DNA from: Lobulomyces angularis
Taxonomy: Eukaryota > Chytridiomycota > Chytridiomycetes > Lobulomycetales > Lobulomycetaceae
Assembly (NCBI GenBank): GCA_027604685.1
Contig: JADHYX010000042.1
Location: 22,427-86,426, forward strand
Direction: 5' to 3'
Length of the DNA stretch: 64,000 bases
The position numbers and the translations under genes were made by a program. This document shows, one piece after another, positions 45,600-63,910 of this stretch. Position 1 is the first letter of the stretch. Each line of letters opens with the position of its first letter. A model generated the notes under the pieces. It did no database searches. It was not told where the DNA came from and saw only the letters and a program-made list of their open reading frames with translations.

Positions 45600-48500
45600 A
45601 TGTCAGATATTAACTCCAATGACATGGAAGAGGAAGATATTAATAAAATGGTCAATGAAGCAATGGAGCCCACATCCAGGAGATCTACCAAACTTCGTTT
45701 GCAACAAAGTTCAAAAGAGAATCTTGCTGATAATACAAGACAAAATGCAGAAGAGGAAATAACTGAAAAGAAAGATAGTTTAAATGAACAAATCCAACAT
45801 GAAAATAGCCAACTAATTGATAATAAAGATGGTGAAGAAGATATAGAATCTCAGGAAGTAGGAATGATTGGGAGTGTCGAAGAGTCTGAAGAGGAAGAGG
45901 AAGATGAATTAGATGAAAGGTAATATAAGAAAAATAACTTTTTACTTATTAATTAAACATTATTAGCGAACGTAACATTGAGGAGCAGAAGTCAACCAAG
46001 ATCAACGAACCAGAAGAAGCGTCAGTTATTGAAAATGGAAAAGAAACTGAGGATACATCCAATGATAAGGAAAAAATTAGTGAAGTCGAAGAGGAGCTAG
46101 AGGAGGACGAACAAGATCAAATAATGTTAGAAGATTTAAAAAATACACTTCAATTTTTTAATCAGCAATCTGAATTACCACAAGCAACCACTGATATCAA
46201 TTTTATACGACTAGTAAGAAAATTGTAAAAATGTTCTTAAACAGTTAACTTTTATTATCACAGAACGAAGAATATGATAAAATTCATAAACTCTTTATGC
46301 AAAGTAGAACGAATGAAAAAAAATTGGTCAAAAGATGCAAAGAACTCACTACGGAACTAAATAGTAACGCAGCAAAAGTGCAGGCAGCCTTAAAATTGAG
46401 TCAAAATGATAGAAGTACTATAACAGGACTTAAAAAGGAAATTAGAAAAGCTTGGAAAATGGTAGAAGCTGGCTCCGAGAAGGAGGCGAGGTATTTATTA
46501 CCTTATCTAACGAAACTATAAAAAATAAATTCTTTACAGATCTAAAGAGGCTATAAGTAGCATGAAAGCTGAGATTGAGTCTTTGCATCGAGGCGATGAC
46601 ATGGCATCCAGAGGGACAGTAGCTTCACCTGTAAGTACCGGTTTTAGTAGACAAAGAAATTTAGAATACCAGATTGGTCAAGAAGAATCCATTAAAGAGT
46701 TAATACAGGTATGCATCAACTTAAAATAAAATGACTTTTACACTTAAAAAGATAAAAGAATCTCTGCAATCTCAGCTTGAGACTGCTCTTAGCGAATCAA
46801 AGCAGTCAAAACATGAAATAACAGAACTTGAAGGAAAACTTTACACATTAACTACTGAACGAGGGGCACTGGACTACGAAGTACTAACGCTAAAAGATCT
46901 TTTGGCAACAAAAAAAAGCGAAAGTGATAGGGATGGAAGAGCGAGGGAAAAATTAGAGATTCAAAATCGCCAAAACAATGAGGAATTAAAAAAGAAAGAT
47001 CAGGAATTTTCCCAAAAAATATTGGAATGCAAACAACTGAAAGAACAAAATTTAAAAAACGATTTAGCTTTAAAAGAAGAAAAAACTAGATATGAAAAAT
47101 TTGAAAAAGAAAACGACATTTTGAGCTTGAAATTAACCAAAATGCTACAAGAATATGATGAGCAAGTTTTGACAATATCGTCTTTAGTTAATGAAAATCA
47201 GAATCAGAATAGAAACCTAAAAAATATGGAAGAAGAAGTCTCAAAATATAAAGATGAACTTCGTAACTGCACAAGGGTAAGGGACTCTTTGGCAAAGAGA
47301 ATTAAAGTTATGGAAGAAGCTAAGGAAGAAGCTGAATTTGAAAAAGATGCATTGAAGGTAGAACTTTGATTTTTTGTAATTACTAACCATGTAGGGTATA
47401 AATCATGGAATTCTGCATGACTTAGATTTGGGAAAGAAGGAGTTGAGTGCATTTCATAAAAATATTGAAGCATTGAAAAGAGAACGAGATATTGCCCAAA
47501 AAAATTTTGTTAGAGCAACAGGAGCTACCCAAAAACAACTTACAGTTGTGAAATTAGCTGAGCAAACAAAAAGAAATTTAGAACAGGAGATTATGGGTTA
47601 CAAAGATGAAGCATCGAAAATGAGAAAGCTTATTTATGTTTTGGAAAAAGAAAGAGACAGACATATTAACGACTCCTGCAAAGCTGAGCAGAACTTAAAT
47701 GCTTCAATAGAGGAAGTAAAAATGAAAGAAATGCATATTTTTGATTCCAAAAAGAAAATTACTGAGATGGAAAAGAAACTGAAAGAACAACAAGTAATTT
47801 TTCATAATTTCAAATCTCACGTAATTTTTTAGTCTATGTATGAAAATGTTAGAGCAGAGAGAAATTTATATTCTAAAAATTACATCGAGTCACAAGATGA
47901 GATTACAGAAATGAAAAGAAAATTAAAAATAATGGGCCATCAAATAGAACAGTTGAAAGAAGAAATTGCCAATAAAGAATCTGGTAAAGAATTTGAAAAA
48001 TTATTTATAACAATCTTTAATATAAATATTCATGCTTTTTATTATAGCTCTTGGAAAGGAAAAGTTTGAGCATCAGCAAATTGAAAAGGAAAAGGAATCT
48101 TTATCCATTCAAATAGGAAAACTTTCTATTCAGCATGAAGATGCGCAAAAAATGATAAGAAATCAGCAAGCGGAAGAAAATAAGTTGAGACATATTATAA
48201 CTGAGACTGATGCTGAAAGGTTACGACAAAACAAAGAATACGAAGCAGTTGTTCAAGAAAGAGTATAGATATAAATATAAGTATTTTATAATATTTTTAA
48301 GGATATCCTTGGCACTCAATTAATTCGTAGAAATGACGAACTGTCTTTATTGTATGAAAAAATTAAAATTCAAACTTCTACATTAAATAAGGGAGAAATA
48401 CAATACAGAGAAAGACTAGAAGACATTAGAGTACTAAGATTAGAGATTAAAAAGTTGAGAAGAGAAAAAGCAATATTACAAACGGAAACTCAAAACGTTG

Positions 48501-49374
48501 AAGGGTTGCGGAACGAAATATTCAAGCTGCAAAGAGAGGTATTAAGAGAAAGGACCAGAGTTAAAGTTTTAGAAGAGGAATTGGAATCTCCAATGAACAT
48601 TCATCGATGGAGAAAACTTTCCGGCTCGGATCCCTCTACTTTTGAATTAATTACCAAAATTCAAACTTTACAAAAAAGATTAATAAGTAAAACTGAAGAA
48701 GTAGTGGAAAAAGAATTAATTATCTGTCAAAAAGAAAAACTTTACAAAGAAGTTAAAGAAGTACTTCAGAGACAACCTGGTAAGTCCATAAATTTTGTAA
48801 TTTGTAAATAAACGTTTATAATCACTAGGTCCTGAAATTGCAGAGGAATTGAGAATCGTTAAAGAGGCTGTAAAAGTTAAAATGAGGGAATGCAAAGTAA
48901 AAATGTGCTTTGCATAATTTTTTTAATTCTTTTTTTAGTCTCTTGCTTCAGAGTTGAATATGTATCATTCACAAGTTAATGAATATAAATATGAGATAGA
49001 AAAGCTGACCAAAGAATTACAGACTTTAAAAAAAAAGTTTTATGAAAGTAAAAAAAAAGAAAAATCTAATCAAGATCTTCAACAAAGACAAGAAGCACAA
49101 CAAAAAATATCACTTAATAGACAAGAAGTAAACTTACAAAATTGTTTACAGAAAAACATCCCAAGTGGTCCTAAATTTGCTGGCGGAGGGTTTAATCTCT
49201 CTACTGGTCCACACCAGACAGTTAATTTTCACGCACCACCTGTAAGCAGTTTTAAAAAAATCATTTAATTTTATTGGTATTTATGTTTAGATTGCAAATG
49301 CACCAAATAAAGAAGAAAAAGTGGAAGATATTACATCTAAACCATTAGAGCATGATTTGGCGACACTGATGTAG
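45600..49374 (+). CDS. CFAP58: CFAP58 (cilia- and flagella-associated coiled-coil protein)
   Basis: About 12 exons encoding a nearly continuous coiled coil of roughly 1,080 residues after an acidic N-terminal extension (residues 1 to about 160, Glu/Asp-rich). Diagnostic family block: PMNIHRWRKLSGSDPSTFEL, then IQTLQKRLISKTEEVVEKEL, QRQPGPEIAEELR, and LASELNMYHSQVNEYKYEIE. These are almost identical to animal CFAP58 (MNVHRWRKLEGSDPS; RQPGPEVAEQL; LNMYQAQVNEYKYEIERL). C-terminus Gly/Asn/Pro-rich; TAG at 49372-49374. CFAP58 lies in the axoneme/central-apparatus-linked region and in manchette or IFT-related transport in sperm. Its presence is strong evidence for a motile flagellum in the life cycle. 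The acidic N-terminal extension is longer than in the human protein. Confidence 0.93.
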
Positions 49375-49757
49375 TTTACTGGGCTTAGTTTAGTGTAATT
49401 CTGAATAAATAATCTCATCAAATATGTTAAATTCTAATAAAATACCTTTATTCTGTATGCCTTAATAATCTTTTGTATAATATGTCTGAAAAATCTAAGA
49501 ATATGCACTTATTAATTATATTCCTTTTTAAAAATATAAATTTTATGTTCGTATTTACAACACCATTCATAAAACTTTATTTAATGCTGCAGTTTGGCTT
49601 TCCGCAATTATTTTTATGTCTCTATTCATATTCTATAATGATCTCTAATAATTCACTGCTCCTTCAGATTCAGTTTTATAAAAAAAAGGGTTACTCGCGG
49701 AGTTATTAATTTTCTAATGAAAGCTTTCGCGGGGATTAAAAAAGAAAAGTTAATTCA
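49375..49757. other. Intergenic spacer
   Basis: AT-rich spacer between two plus-strand genes. Contains likely polyadenylation signals (AATAAA-like at 49403-49408). No gene recognised. Confidence 0.4.
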
Positions 49758-50700
49758 ATGCATCCTTTTGAACCATCATTCAACTATAACCTCTTCAATA
49801 TACCAATGCATCTGCCTCATGCAAGCAATGTTGCGGCTGCACATCTCCCTTGCCCATCGCAGTTGCATCAGGCGATGTTTCAAAATCATCTGCTCAGTAC
49901 AATACAGACAGCTACAATTCCTGCCAGTGATAGACTAAGCAAGATACCCAGTGATGATGGGAAGCAGATGGAAATAAAATGTAACCTAAAAACTAAATTG
50001 GATTCATATAAGAAGCTCAGAAATAACAACATTGCAATTAATTACTTACAAAAGCCAAGAATTAATCAAGTAACAAATATTAAATTTAAATTTTAATGCT
50101 AAATTTTTTCAGATAGCTGAAAGAATTAAAAAAAGATTAAGATTTGCTAGATTTAAAGTTTTTTTAGGTAAAATATTACAATTATTTTATTGTTGGTTTT
50201 AAATTTCATATTAAGGATGGGAAAAATATACCTTTGATCAAGTAAGTGATTTATATCAAGAGTTGACTCTTGAACAGCTAGAACAAGAACAACTTGCAGT
50301 AATTCGCCGTTTTCCAACAATTTCCACTTCACTTGTTAATTTTGGCCACACGTGGAGCTCGCCAACGGAAGAAAATAAACCTGATGATAAAGGAATGAAC
50401 CAATATGTGGATTTTGACGTCGAAGAAAGAAAATGGCAACAAGATATTAAAAAGATTCCATTAAATGATAATTTCGGGATAGATCCAAAATACATAAATG
50501 CGGGTTTTGTTGCTGAAGTTAAGACGGCTTTGGTTGACCATCCTGCGATAATAAATTATCAGGGAAAATTTCTAAACAACGAATTTCATACTGATAGAAA
50601 TAAGACAATTATTGAAAAAAAAAAGAAGAGAAAAGAACCACAGTTGGATAAATTCTCAAAGTTAAATTGTGTTAACTCCATAGTAACTACTACATTTTAA
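49758..50700 (+). CDS. Unrecognised protein with conserved basic helical core
   Basis: Three exons. N-terminus is His/Pro/Asn-rich and probably disordered (MHPFEPSFNYNLFNIPMHLP). Then a basic helix IAERIKKRLRFARFKVFLGW followed by EKYTFDQVSDLYQELTLEQL, which looks like a folded conserved core, then a polar region (NFGHTWSSPTEENKPDDKGM) and a Lys-rich end IIEKKKKRKEPQLDKFSK suggesting nuclear localisation. TAA at 50698-50700. The W/F/Y-containing core after a basic helix could be a DNA- or protein-binding module, but I know of no matching family. Confidence 0.65.
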
Positions 50701-51015
50701 AAAAAAAACCAAAATAGTAAAAAAAAAATAAATTTAATTTTATTCAACAATTATATTTACTTAAGAATATTTTATAGCATAATGAGAATAAAACTTACTT
50801 TTAATAAACACTTTCTTGACTTAGCCCAATTTTTTAAATAAACAAACCAAAATTTTTTAATAGATAAAATATATTTTTTCGTTTATATTTATAGCACGAA
50901 AGGGTTTAAGACGTTTCAAATTATTCAAAAAGTCAACCTAACCAGTCAACGAAACTGTTTAAAAAAATTAAAAAAAGAAGAGAACACACATTTAAAAAGT
51001 TCTAATACAAAAGTT
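50701..51015. other. Convergent 3' spacer
   Basis: 315 bp between two stop codons, holding both 3' ends (AATAAA-like A-rich stretches). Nothing else seen. Confidence 0.4.
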
Positions 51016-52267
51016 TTAAATGTCATGTTTAGTTCTGTAACTATCAAGGGTATTTCTCATAGCAGAGGCACTTCCAAGTAATGACGCATTCTCTTTTTCA
51101 TTCAAGTGTGGCGTTAACGTTAATTCAACTCCATTCTTACCTTGAAACATTTGAGAAATTCAATTTTTTTTTCACTTTTGTTATATAAACCTAATACACA
51201 AGGAAGAGAAACGCACACATTCAAATGGGGGATGTAATGAGATATCATACTAAAAAAAATAAAATAAATGATTGGCTTATTTTTACCAAACATGACGTGA
51301 ATCAAACAAAACGGAGGAGCAGAGTGATTTAACACATGCACTAATGCCATAATAAGTTGCTCCTTTATTCTTTATAATTTTATAAGCTTTGTTTTTTACA
51401 TAATCTTCACATTGTTGCTTATTAAAATCTTTTGGTAAAATCGAATCAATATGACAATTTCCTATAGTTCCTGCAGACCAAGCTGTAAATTGTGAATCGC
51501 CATGCTCTCCCATAACATAGGCGTGAATTGAGCTTTCAGTAATATTTAAAGTTGAACTTAAATATGCCCTTAATCTTTGCGTGTCCAGAAATGTACCGCT
51601 GCCAAAAACTTGCTTTCTTGGTAGGCCAGAAATTTCTTGTGCGATGTAGGTTAGAATATCGCATGGATTTGCTACGATAATCACACTATAATGTTTTAAA
51701 AAAAGAAAGGGAGATAGAGTGCCTTACACTGCTTTCGGGTTCAAAGGACCCATATCGTTAAATACACCATTTAGAATTCCAGTATTTCGTCCTACTAAAT
51801 CTAACCTAAATTTGTAACACGTATTAATGATAATGTTGGCGAATAAGATCAATTTGTATAAAATTAAGTTAGTGGAAATGAGTTATTTTTTGAAATTAAA
51901 TTATATTTCCACCTTGTTTCTCCCTCTTTTTGTTTAGCGCCGGCAGTAATCACTATAATATCGCTTTGTCCCGCTTTTTTAAAACTCCCTGCTTCAACAA
52001 CCGTATCCTAAAGAATATTAGTTATCACCAATAATTAATTTTCTTACAGTGACAAAAGATGCATCAGTAAGATCTTCTACAATTGCGAACCAAGAAATAT
52101 TAAACGAAATCATTTGTTTCGTTATAATCAATCATACCAACCTCAGCCTGGGCCCTCTCTGTAACTACATCCACCAGCAGTAACTTTGAGCAAACTTTTG
52201 AAGTTACAAGTGTGTAGGCAATAGTAGATCCAACAGATCCTGCACCAATAATACTAATTACTGACAT
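51016..52267 (-). CDS. L-lactate dehydrogenase
   Basis: About seven exons. NAD-binding GxGxxG start [20 protein letters not shown]. Substrate loop [20 protein letters not shown] has Gln at the position (102 in LDH numbering) that separates LDH from malate dehydrogenase, plus Arg109. [19 protein letters not shown] follows, then [13 protein letters not shown] with Asp168 and Arg171, and the proton relay in MGEHGDSQ (His195). A 53-nt intron restores [20 protein letters not shown] at the C-terminus. TAA at 51016-51018. No signal or transit peptide, so cytosolic. Reduces pyruvate to lactate with NADH. Sequence flavour ([18 protein letters not shown]) is closer to bacterial-type LDH than vertebrate LDH, but this is by eye only. 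Confidence 0.87.
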
Positions 52268-52948
52268 TTAATGTGCTAATGGTTGCTCACAAATTGATCA
52301 AAACAATTTTATGAGAAAAATAATTTTGAGCAACTCAATTTATAAAAAATATGGACAGTATAACTTTAGCAACTAAAAGCATGTAATGGATAAGCAGTAA
52401 CTGCCTGATATAGAAAGTATGTAAATTTTAAGAGTATGAGATATTTAAAAATTGCAGAATGATGTGTACTGAGAACAAACAAATTACAAGTATTTTAAAT
52501 ACCCATTTTTTTTCTTTCAAAATTATGCTTTACATAACCATTAGAAATATAAATGCAACTAAAAACTAGAGTCCATATAACTGATCTGGAAAACATTTTA
52601 CTGGATTTTTAAAGGATTCAGAGGTCTACCTCTACCTTTCCCCATTAGTCAGTCACTACAAATGAAAAACTAATTAGTTGCTTGCTGAAAAAAAACATAA
52701 TATAATTATATTTTAGGTGCAAAAGATTAATTTCACTTTAACTAATGAACCAAGTTTTAATCAAAAAGAAAAACACATTTGTTAAGTTAATTCAGAAAGA
52801 AATACAACCAAACTATAACTTATGAAATGAAGTGTAAAAATTTAATTAGTTGCAAATGGTAGTTTAGAGTCTGTTGAATTTAAAAAATATTATATTTTTG
52901 TGAAGAAAAAATTTTTTTTTTTTTTTTTTGACATATTATACCAGAAAA
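52268..52948. promoter_or_regulatory. Divergent intergenic region between LDH and the GNL3-like gene
   Basis: 681 bp between divergent starts, AT-rich with polyT near 52910. Nothing beyond presumed promoters was recognised. Confidence 0.4.
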
Positions 52949-54831
52949 ATGGTTGCAAAAAGTAAGTGCATTTGTTAATTTCAGAAATATTGATTTGTTG
53001 GTAATTCGTAGAAGCACAAAGTAAAAGAATTACAGCGAGAAAGAGATATGCTACTGAAAAGAAAGTAAGGGAACATCACAGGAAACAAAGAAAAGCAAGC
53101 AAAGCTAATCCAAATCAGCATAAAAGTAATTTGATTTTTTATATTTGGTTTTTTATATTGTTTAATTCATACATAAATGTAGAGTTAAAAAAGGACCCTG
53201 GAATACCTAACTTAGCTCCATTCAAAGAGAGCTTGTTGAATAAAATAGAAGAACAAAAACTGAAAGCAAAGCAAGAAAAATTGGAAAAAAAGTTGGAAAA
53301 TAAATCTAAAGATAAGAATAGTTTGAAAAAATTAATGAGTGAAGCGTTGGAAAAGCAAGAAGAATTTGAATTAAAATTCCAGGAAGATCAATCAGAGGAA
53401 TCGGAACAACAAGAATCTAGTGTTGGCAAGAAGGATGATTCTAGAAAAGCATATTTTAAAGAATTTAAAAAAGTAAGTCTACGAAAATTTTGGCTATAAC
53501 TTTTTCATTTATTGTTCTGACAAAATTTTTATTTTTCACATATAAAATCTCCAAAATGCTAATTTAAAATTTGTTTGTAGGTTGTGGAGGAAAGTGATGT
53601 AATTTTAGAAATTTTGGATTGTAGAGATCCTCTAGGAGGCAGAACTAAACAAATTGAGGAGATGATTTTAAACTCAGGGATTAATAAAAGGATTATCCTC
53701 ATCTTAAACAAAATTGATTTAGTTCCTAGGGAAACTGTTGAACAGTGGTTAAAATACTTACGTAACGAATTTCCAACAATAGCATTTAAAGCATCAACTC
53801 AAAATCAGAAAAATTTAAGCCACAACAAGGTTTCTACAAAACATGCAAGTTCAGCTTTGCTTTCATCGTCTGAGTGTTTAGGCGCTGATACTTTGTTAAA
53901 GCTCCTGAAAAATTACTGCCGAAACAACCAAATTAAAACTTCTATAACAGTTGGAGTTGTTGGCTTTCCTAACGTTGGAAAAAGTAGTGTTATTAATAGT
54001 TTGAAAAGACAAAGAGTATGTTCAGTTGGTTCCACACCTGGAATAACAAAATCCAATCAAGAAATTCATTTAGATAAAAATATCAAATTACTGGATAGCC
54101 CTGGAATAGTTTTTAGTAAGGCGAAAAATGCCAAGGAAGCCGCAGAAGCTATTTTAAGAAATTCAATCAAAGTAGAATTAGTTGATGACCCTGTTACTCC
54201 AGGTAATCTATACTGTTGGGTTATGTATCTTTTAACTTTTTGCTTTTTTTAGTTGAGCTCATTTTAACACGGTGTAAAAAGGAACATTTGATGGTCTTGT
54301 ACAATATACCATATTTTGATACTGTGCAGGACTTTCTAATTCAAATAGCAAAACAAAAAGGTAGAATTAGAAAAGGCGGTATTCCAGATTTAGAAAATAG
54401 CGCCAGATGTGTTCTTCAAGATTGGAATCAAGGAAAAATTCCATATTTTACTACTCCTCCAAAGGATAGTGGTGCTCATGTAGAAAGTTTAAGGGAACAC
54501 AGTTTAGTAGACAGCTGGTCAAAGGAATTTGAGATTGATGGTGTTATTAAGGTTGAAAAAGAGGTTGTTTTGAATGGTATTATTATTATCTTTAATTTCA
54601 ATAAGAGTTATTTTTGAAGGTGTGAAAAGTAGAAGTGATATTGCGACACCATTGTTCGGAATTCAAAGTTCAGGTATTATTTATGCGTTACAAACTGTTC
54701 TTTATTCTTTTTTAGGTATTGTTGACCTACCAATGGATGAGGGTAATAGCGAAGATGAAGATATGGAAGATGATGAATCAGAAGAGGATTCAGATGAAGA
54801 TGACGAAGATGAAAACATGGACGAAGATTAA
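52949..54831 (+). CDS. Nucleostemin/GNL3-like nucleolar GTPase (Grn1 type)
   Basis: Basic N-terminus [20 protein letters not shown] followed by [13 protein letters not shown], the GN3L/Grn1 N-terminal domain. A coiled coil follows, ending with ..[11 protein letters not shown]. The GTPase is circularly permuted: [20 protein letters not shown] (G5-side), NKIDLVPRE (G4), then [20 protein letters not shown] (G1), TPGITK (G2) and LDSPGI (G3). Then the RNA-binding-like end [10 protein letters not shown] ... [10 protein letters not shown] and an acidic tail of Glu/Asp ([15 protein letters not shown]). TAA at 54829-54831. Acts in 60S ribosome subunit assembly and export from the nucleolus. Confidence 0.93.
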
Positions 54832-55013
54832 TATTGGAATTTGCAAAATTTTTTTTTTCATCGTATTTGTGTTATTACATATAAATATGTATTTCAAATC
54901 TATAATAATTTTAAATTAAATTATAATAATATTCTAAAAGCATCTATCATTAATATTTGAAAAAAAAGAATTAAACTTTTTAAATACGCATAGAAGATAC
55001 TTCAAACTTGAAT

Positions 55014-58000
55014 TTAGATTCCATTTTGTACTTTAAACTTATCCCAAGCAAAATTTAAAGCACTAAAAACTCTTTCTGCAATCATTTTTTCTTCCACAGT
55101 ACAATCTACACTTAACTAAAAAAAAAAAAAAAAAAATTATATAAATTAATAAAAAGTTTTGTCACCTTGTCAGGATGAATTTTAGCGACACTTTTCATAT
55201 ACTTTATCTTGACTTGATTTGGTAAGATAATCTCGTTTAAGTTAATTTTTAAAAAGTTTAAATCTTTCCATAAAATCATCTCTAAACTTGATAATAATGC
55301 ACGTAAATTATCTTCTTTTCCTTTTTTCCAATTGTCCACCTTTTTTTCATTTTTTTTATGAGATTAAATAAAAGAATTCTTAATACCCTTTGGTCAATTG
55401 CATCTTTTAATGCCAATTTTAAGTCCTCTAAGTTTTCCTTTTCCAAATTTTTTTGTCTATGAATTTGCACAGCTTCGTTAACCTTGTTGGCTACAAACTT
55501 GCTCATTGCTGGTTTTTGAGTTTGATTCTGATAACTATTAAAAAAATCAAAAAATTATTATAATTCATTTTATTAACTTACATATTGTTGTTGGTATTAA
55601 CGTTAACGGTAGAATTGTTTTTATCATTAACAAAAAATGGGTTGTTTTCAAAGTTAGCGTCATAGGAGTTGCTATTAACGTATGGATTTTGCTGAGACTG
55701 TTGTTGGATTCCAAAGTTGTTTTTAAAGATATTATTATTGTTGGATGTTGCAGAAAAAAAGGGATCAAAGCTGTCTTGCTTAATATTTGAAAAACTGACT
55801 TCTTGTACTTTTTTTAGATCCAGAGACTTCAAACATCTTCGCAATCCATCATTCACTACGTTACTATTAACACCCACGCTTATTAAACTTCTGTAATCCT
55901 CTAAAGCTTGTTGAAATTTTTCCAGTTTTTCTAGAGCTTCACTTCTTTTAAGCAATAATTTTTTTTGTTCCTCGATAGAATATCCTCCCTCTTTAAAACA
56001 ATTGAAAATAAATGTGCAATCTTCTACACATCCAGAATAGTCTCCGTTTTTTAGCCGTGAACTGGCTCGATTAAGGAAAAGTTGACTTACAATAGTGTGC
56101 TGAAAATTTTCCAAATTTTGAAACTGACTAAGCAATGTTTGAATTCCTGTTGTGTAACTAACTTCCGCTGAAGCATAATTACCATTTTTAAAAAATTTAT
56201 TACCAGTTTCTTTATAATTCAATAGCATGGAAAGTTGTCTAGTTGATATTTCCAATTGTGGTAAACTTTTTTTCGCAATTTCTTTCTTTTCTTGAAGATC
56301 TTCGGAATTCAAGGCAACGGTTCTACTACTTGGAGGTTTCTGTGGTGGGGAGCGAACCGGATTAATAGACGATGAAGTAGCTTCAACACCTGGGTGATTG
56401 TAGGTAGAAGGAGAACCATCATCAAATCTCCTTTTTAATTTTTATCAACAGAAAAAAATACAAAATAATTTTACCTTCTAACAAATGCAGGTTTTTCTGT
56501 TTCCTCGAATGAGGAGTCATCATCAGAATAATCTCTAAATCTCTCTCTTGAAGTGGAATTTTCATATTCAACAAAATTAGAGATATTTCCAAATTCATTA
56601 AAATTATTATTTGAATTATCTTCAGTAAAGGTGGAAATTTTTTGTTTTGTTGTTTCCAATGCAACTTTTGCTCCAGAAAATAATTTCTTTCCAAAGCTAG
56701 TAGCTGTTGTTAGTATCTTCTCAGTTGTTTCTTGATAATAATCTTTGGTAGCAGAATTAGAGTCAAAAGAAACTCTCCTATTTCTAAAGCTAACAGGGGA
56801 ATTCGGTGGCTTAATAGCCGATTTCAATAAATTTTGTTGTGAAATTAAGATAGCAACTGCTTTTTCAATATCGTAATCGGTAGATTCCAAAGCTAATACC
56901 GCTTCTTTCCGGCTAAAACCCATGGATATCAAATTTGCTAAATTTTTATCCAAGTTACTATCGTTTTCTTTAATTTCAACACTAGGTTTCTTCTTTACAC
57001 TAGTGGAAGTTGTCCCAAATTCAGCAAGATTGGAATCACTTGCATTGTTGAAGGAATGTTCTTGAATCAAATTGGGATCGGGCTTTTGAGCAACCTTTAA
57101 ACAATTAGATATTTTTAACAACAATGATTTAATTATACATCTGGTTTAGAAAATTGAGATACAGGTTTTGATAAATCACCGAGTAGATCAAATTCTGGAT
57201 TATCATTAGTCTTGTTCATCTGAGCCTCTACAGAGCAAAAATTTAGGAAAAAAAAAATTAGTTACAAAAATAACGTAATTTAATTAAATAAAAAATAAAA
57301 ATTAAAAAAAAAATAGAGATAAGGGAATTTACGATTAAAAAATGGTGCTTCAGTTTTCAATCCATTATCATTCATGCTTAAATAATCCAAATCCCAATTG
57401 TTACTCTGATTTGGGTTATGGTCCATTAAACTATTATTAAGACTCAAATTTTTTATAGAATGCGAGTTTTCATTAATTAAAAAGGAGTTATTAAAGTTCG
57501 TATGGTTGTTTGATAACTGACCTCCATTATTGTTGACTAAGTTTGAAAATTGACTCAAGTTTTGTGTTTGCTTTTGATTGAAAAAAAGATCAGAGTTCAC
57601 CTGCTTATTTTGTTGAATTTGAGGAATGTTCCCACCGAAATTATTGACAATATTGGCATTAAAATGATTTCTCGGTTGAGAAGTTACAGTACTATTACTA
57701 TTATAGGTGAAACTTGATAAAGGCTGCTGGGTATAAGTGTTATTGTTACTTTGCTGCTGTTGTTGAATAGTTGAGCTTGTTGGAGAATTAGTAGAATAAC
57801 TTTTGTTAAAATTGTTTAAGCTTGAGTTAACATTGAGATGTGCATAAGTTTTGGTGTTAGTTTGGGAATTTTCCATTACAATAAAGTGTTGCTTATTTTC
57901 TACATTGTTAGCCAACTTTGCAGAAACATTTGGATCGCTTTTATTCGTCAACAATTGATTCAATTGCTGTTGCTGTTGTGGTTTTTTGTTAAAGGAAGAT

Positions 58001-58035
58001 AAAGAAGCAAAAGGATCGTTGTTAACACTGCTCAT
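55014..58035 (-). CDS. Auxilin (Swa2-type: UBA-TPR-J domain)
   Basis: N-terminus MSSVNNDPFASLSSFNKKPQ, then a long Asn/Gln/Ser-rich disordered segment with DPF- and NPF-like adaptor or clathrin contacts (DPFASL; VNSDLFFN). UBA domain: NLISMGFSRKEAVLALESTD to EKAVAIL. After a linker, three TPR-like helices: FFKNGNYASAEVSYTTGIQT, LNRASSRLKNGDYSGCVEDC, LKRSEALEKLEKFQQALEDY. The C-terminal J domain has its HPD at SVAKIHPDKV and ends AERVFSALNFAWDKFKV. TAA at 55014-55016. This order is that of yeast Swa2. It recruits Hsp70 to strip clathrin from vesicles, completing the coat cycle started by AP-2. Part of the J-domain region has several small introns. Confidence 0.9.
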
Positions 58036-58361
58036 ATTATGAAGAAAAAATAAATGTAATGCAAAACCTTTCCTAATTTATTTTCATTCGCGGCTGAAAA
58101 CAAATTGAATTTCCAGAAAATTCATTGACTAAAAATATTTTTTAGTATTGTTAATTGGTATTTTCTAATTTTTCACAAAGGGAATGATGCTTATACAAAA
58201 GTGGATTGCCAAAACATTAAAAAATTAAAGGAAACGTGAATTAAATTTAAAAAAATTATTAGCTTTACAAATATTAAATTTTCACTTCCTTTAAAAAATT
58301 AAAAAAAAAAAAAAATTATCTACTTAAATAATGAACATTTTTTTACAAAAACTTGATTAAA
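58036..58361. other. Spacer between auxilin and beta-tubulin
   Basis: 326 bp, AT-rich; auxilin upstream region plus the beta-tubulin 3' end. No gene seen. Confidence 0.4.
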
Positions 58362-63761
<5,400 letters not shown>

Positions 63762-63910
63762 ATCAAAATACCATCTAAATCAAATTTTTTTTTTTCTTAA
63801 ATTATAATTTTATTAAAAAAAAATTACTAATACTTGATTTAAAATAACGCTAAATAAAAAATTTAACACTACTTCTTTTTGCTTGACGGAATTTAACTTT
63901 ACTTCTAAAG

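Noticed and set aside
47204..47473. Antisense frame inside CFAP58
   Set aside because: Shadow of coiled-coil coding sequence; it crosses exon and intron boundaries of the real gene.
51016..52267. Malate dehydrogenase as alternative call
   Set aside because: The substrate loop has Gln, not Arg, at the specificity position, and Arg109/Arg171/His195 fit LDH.
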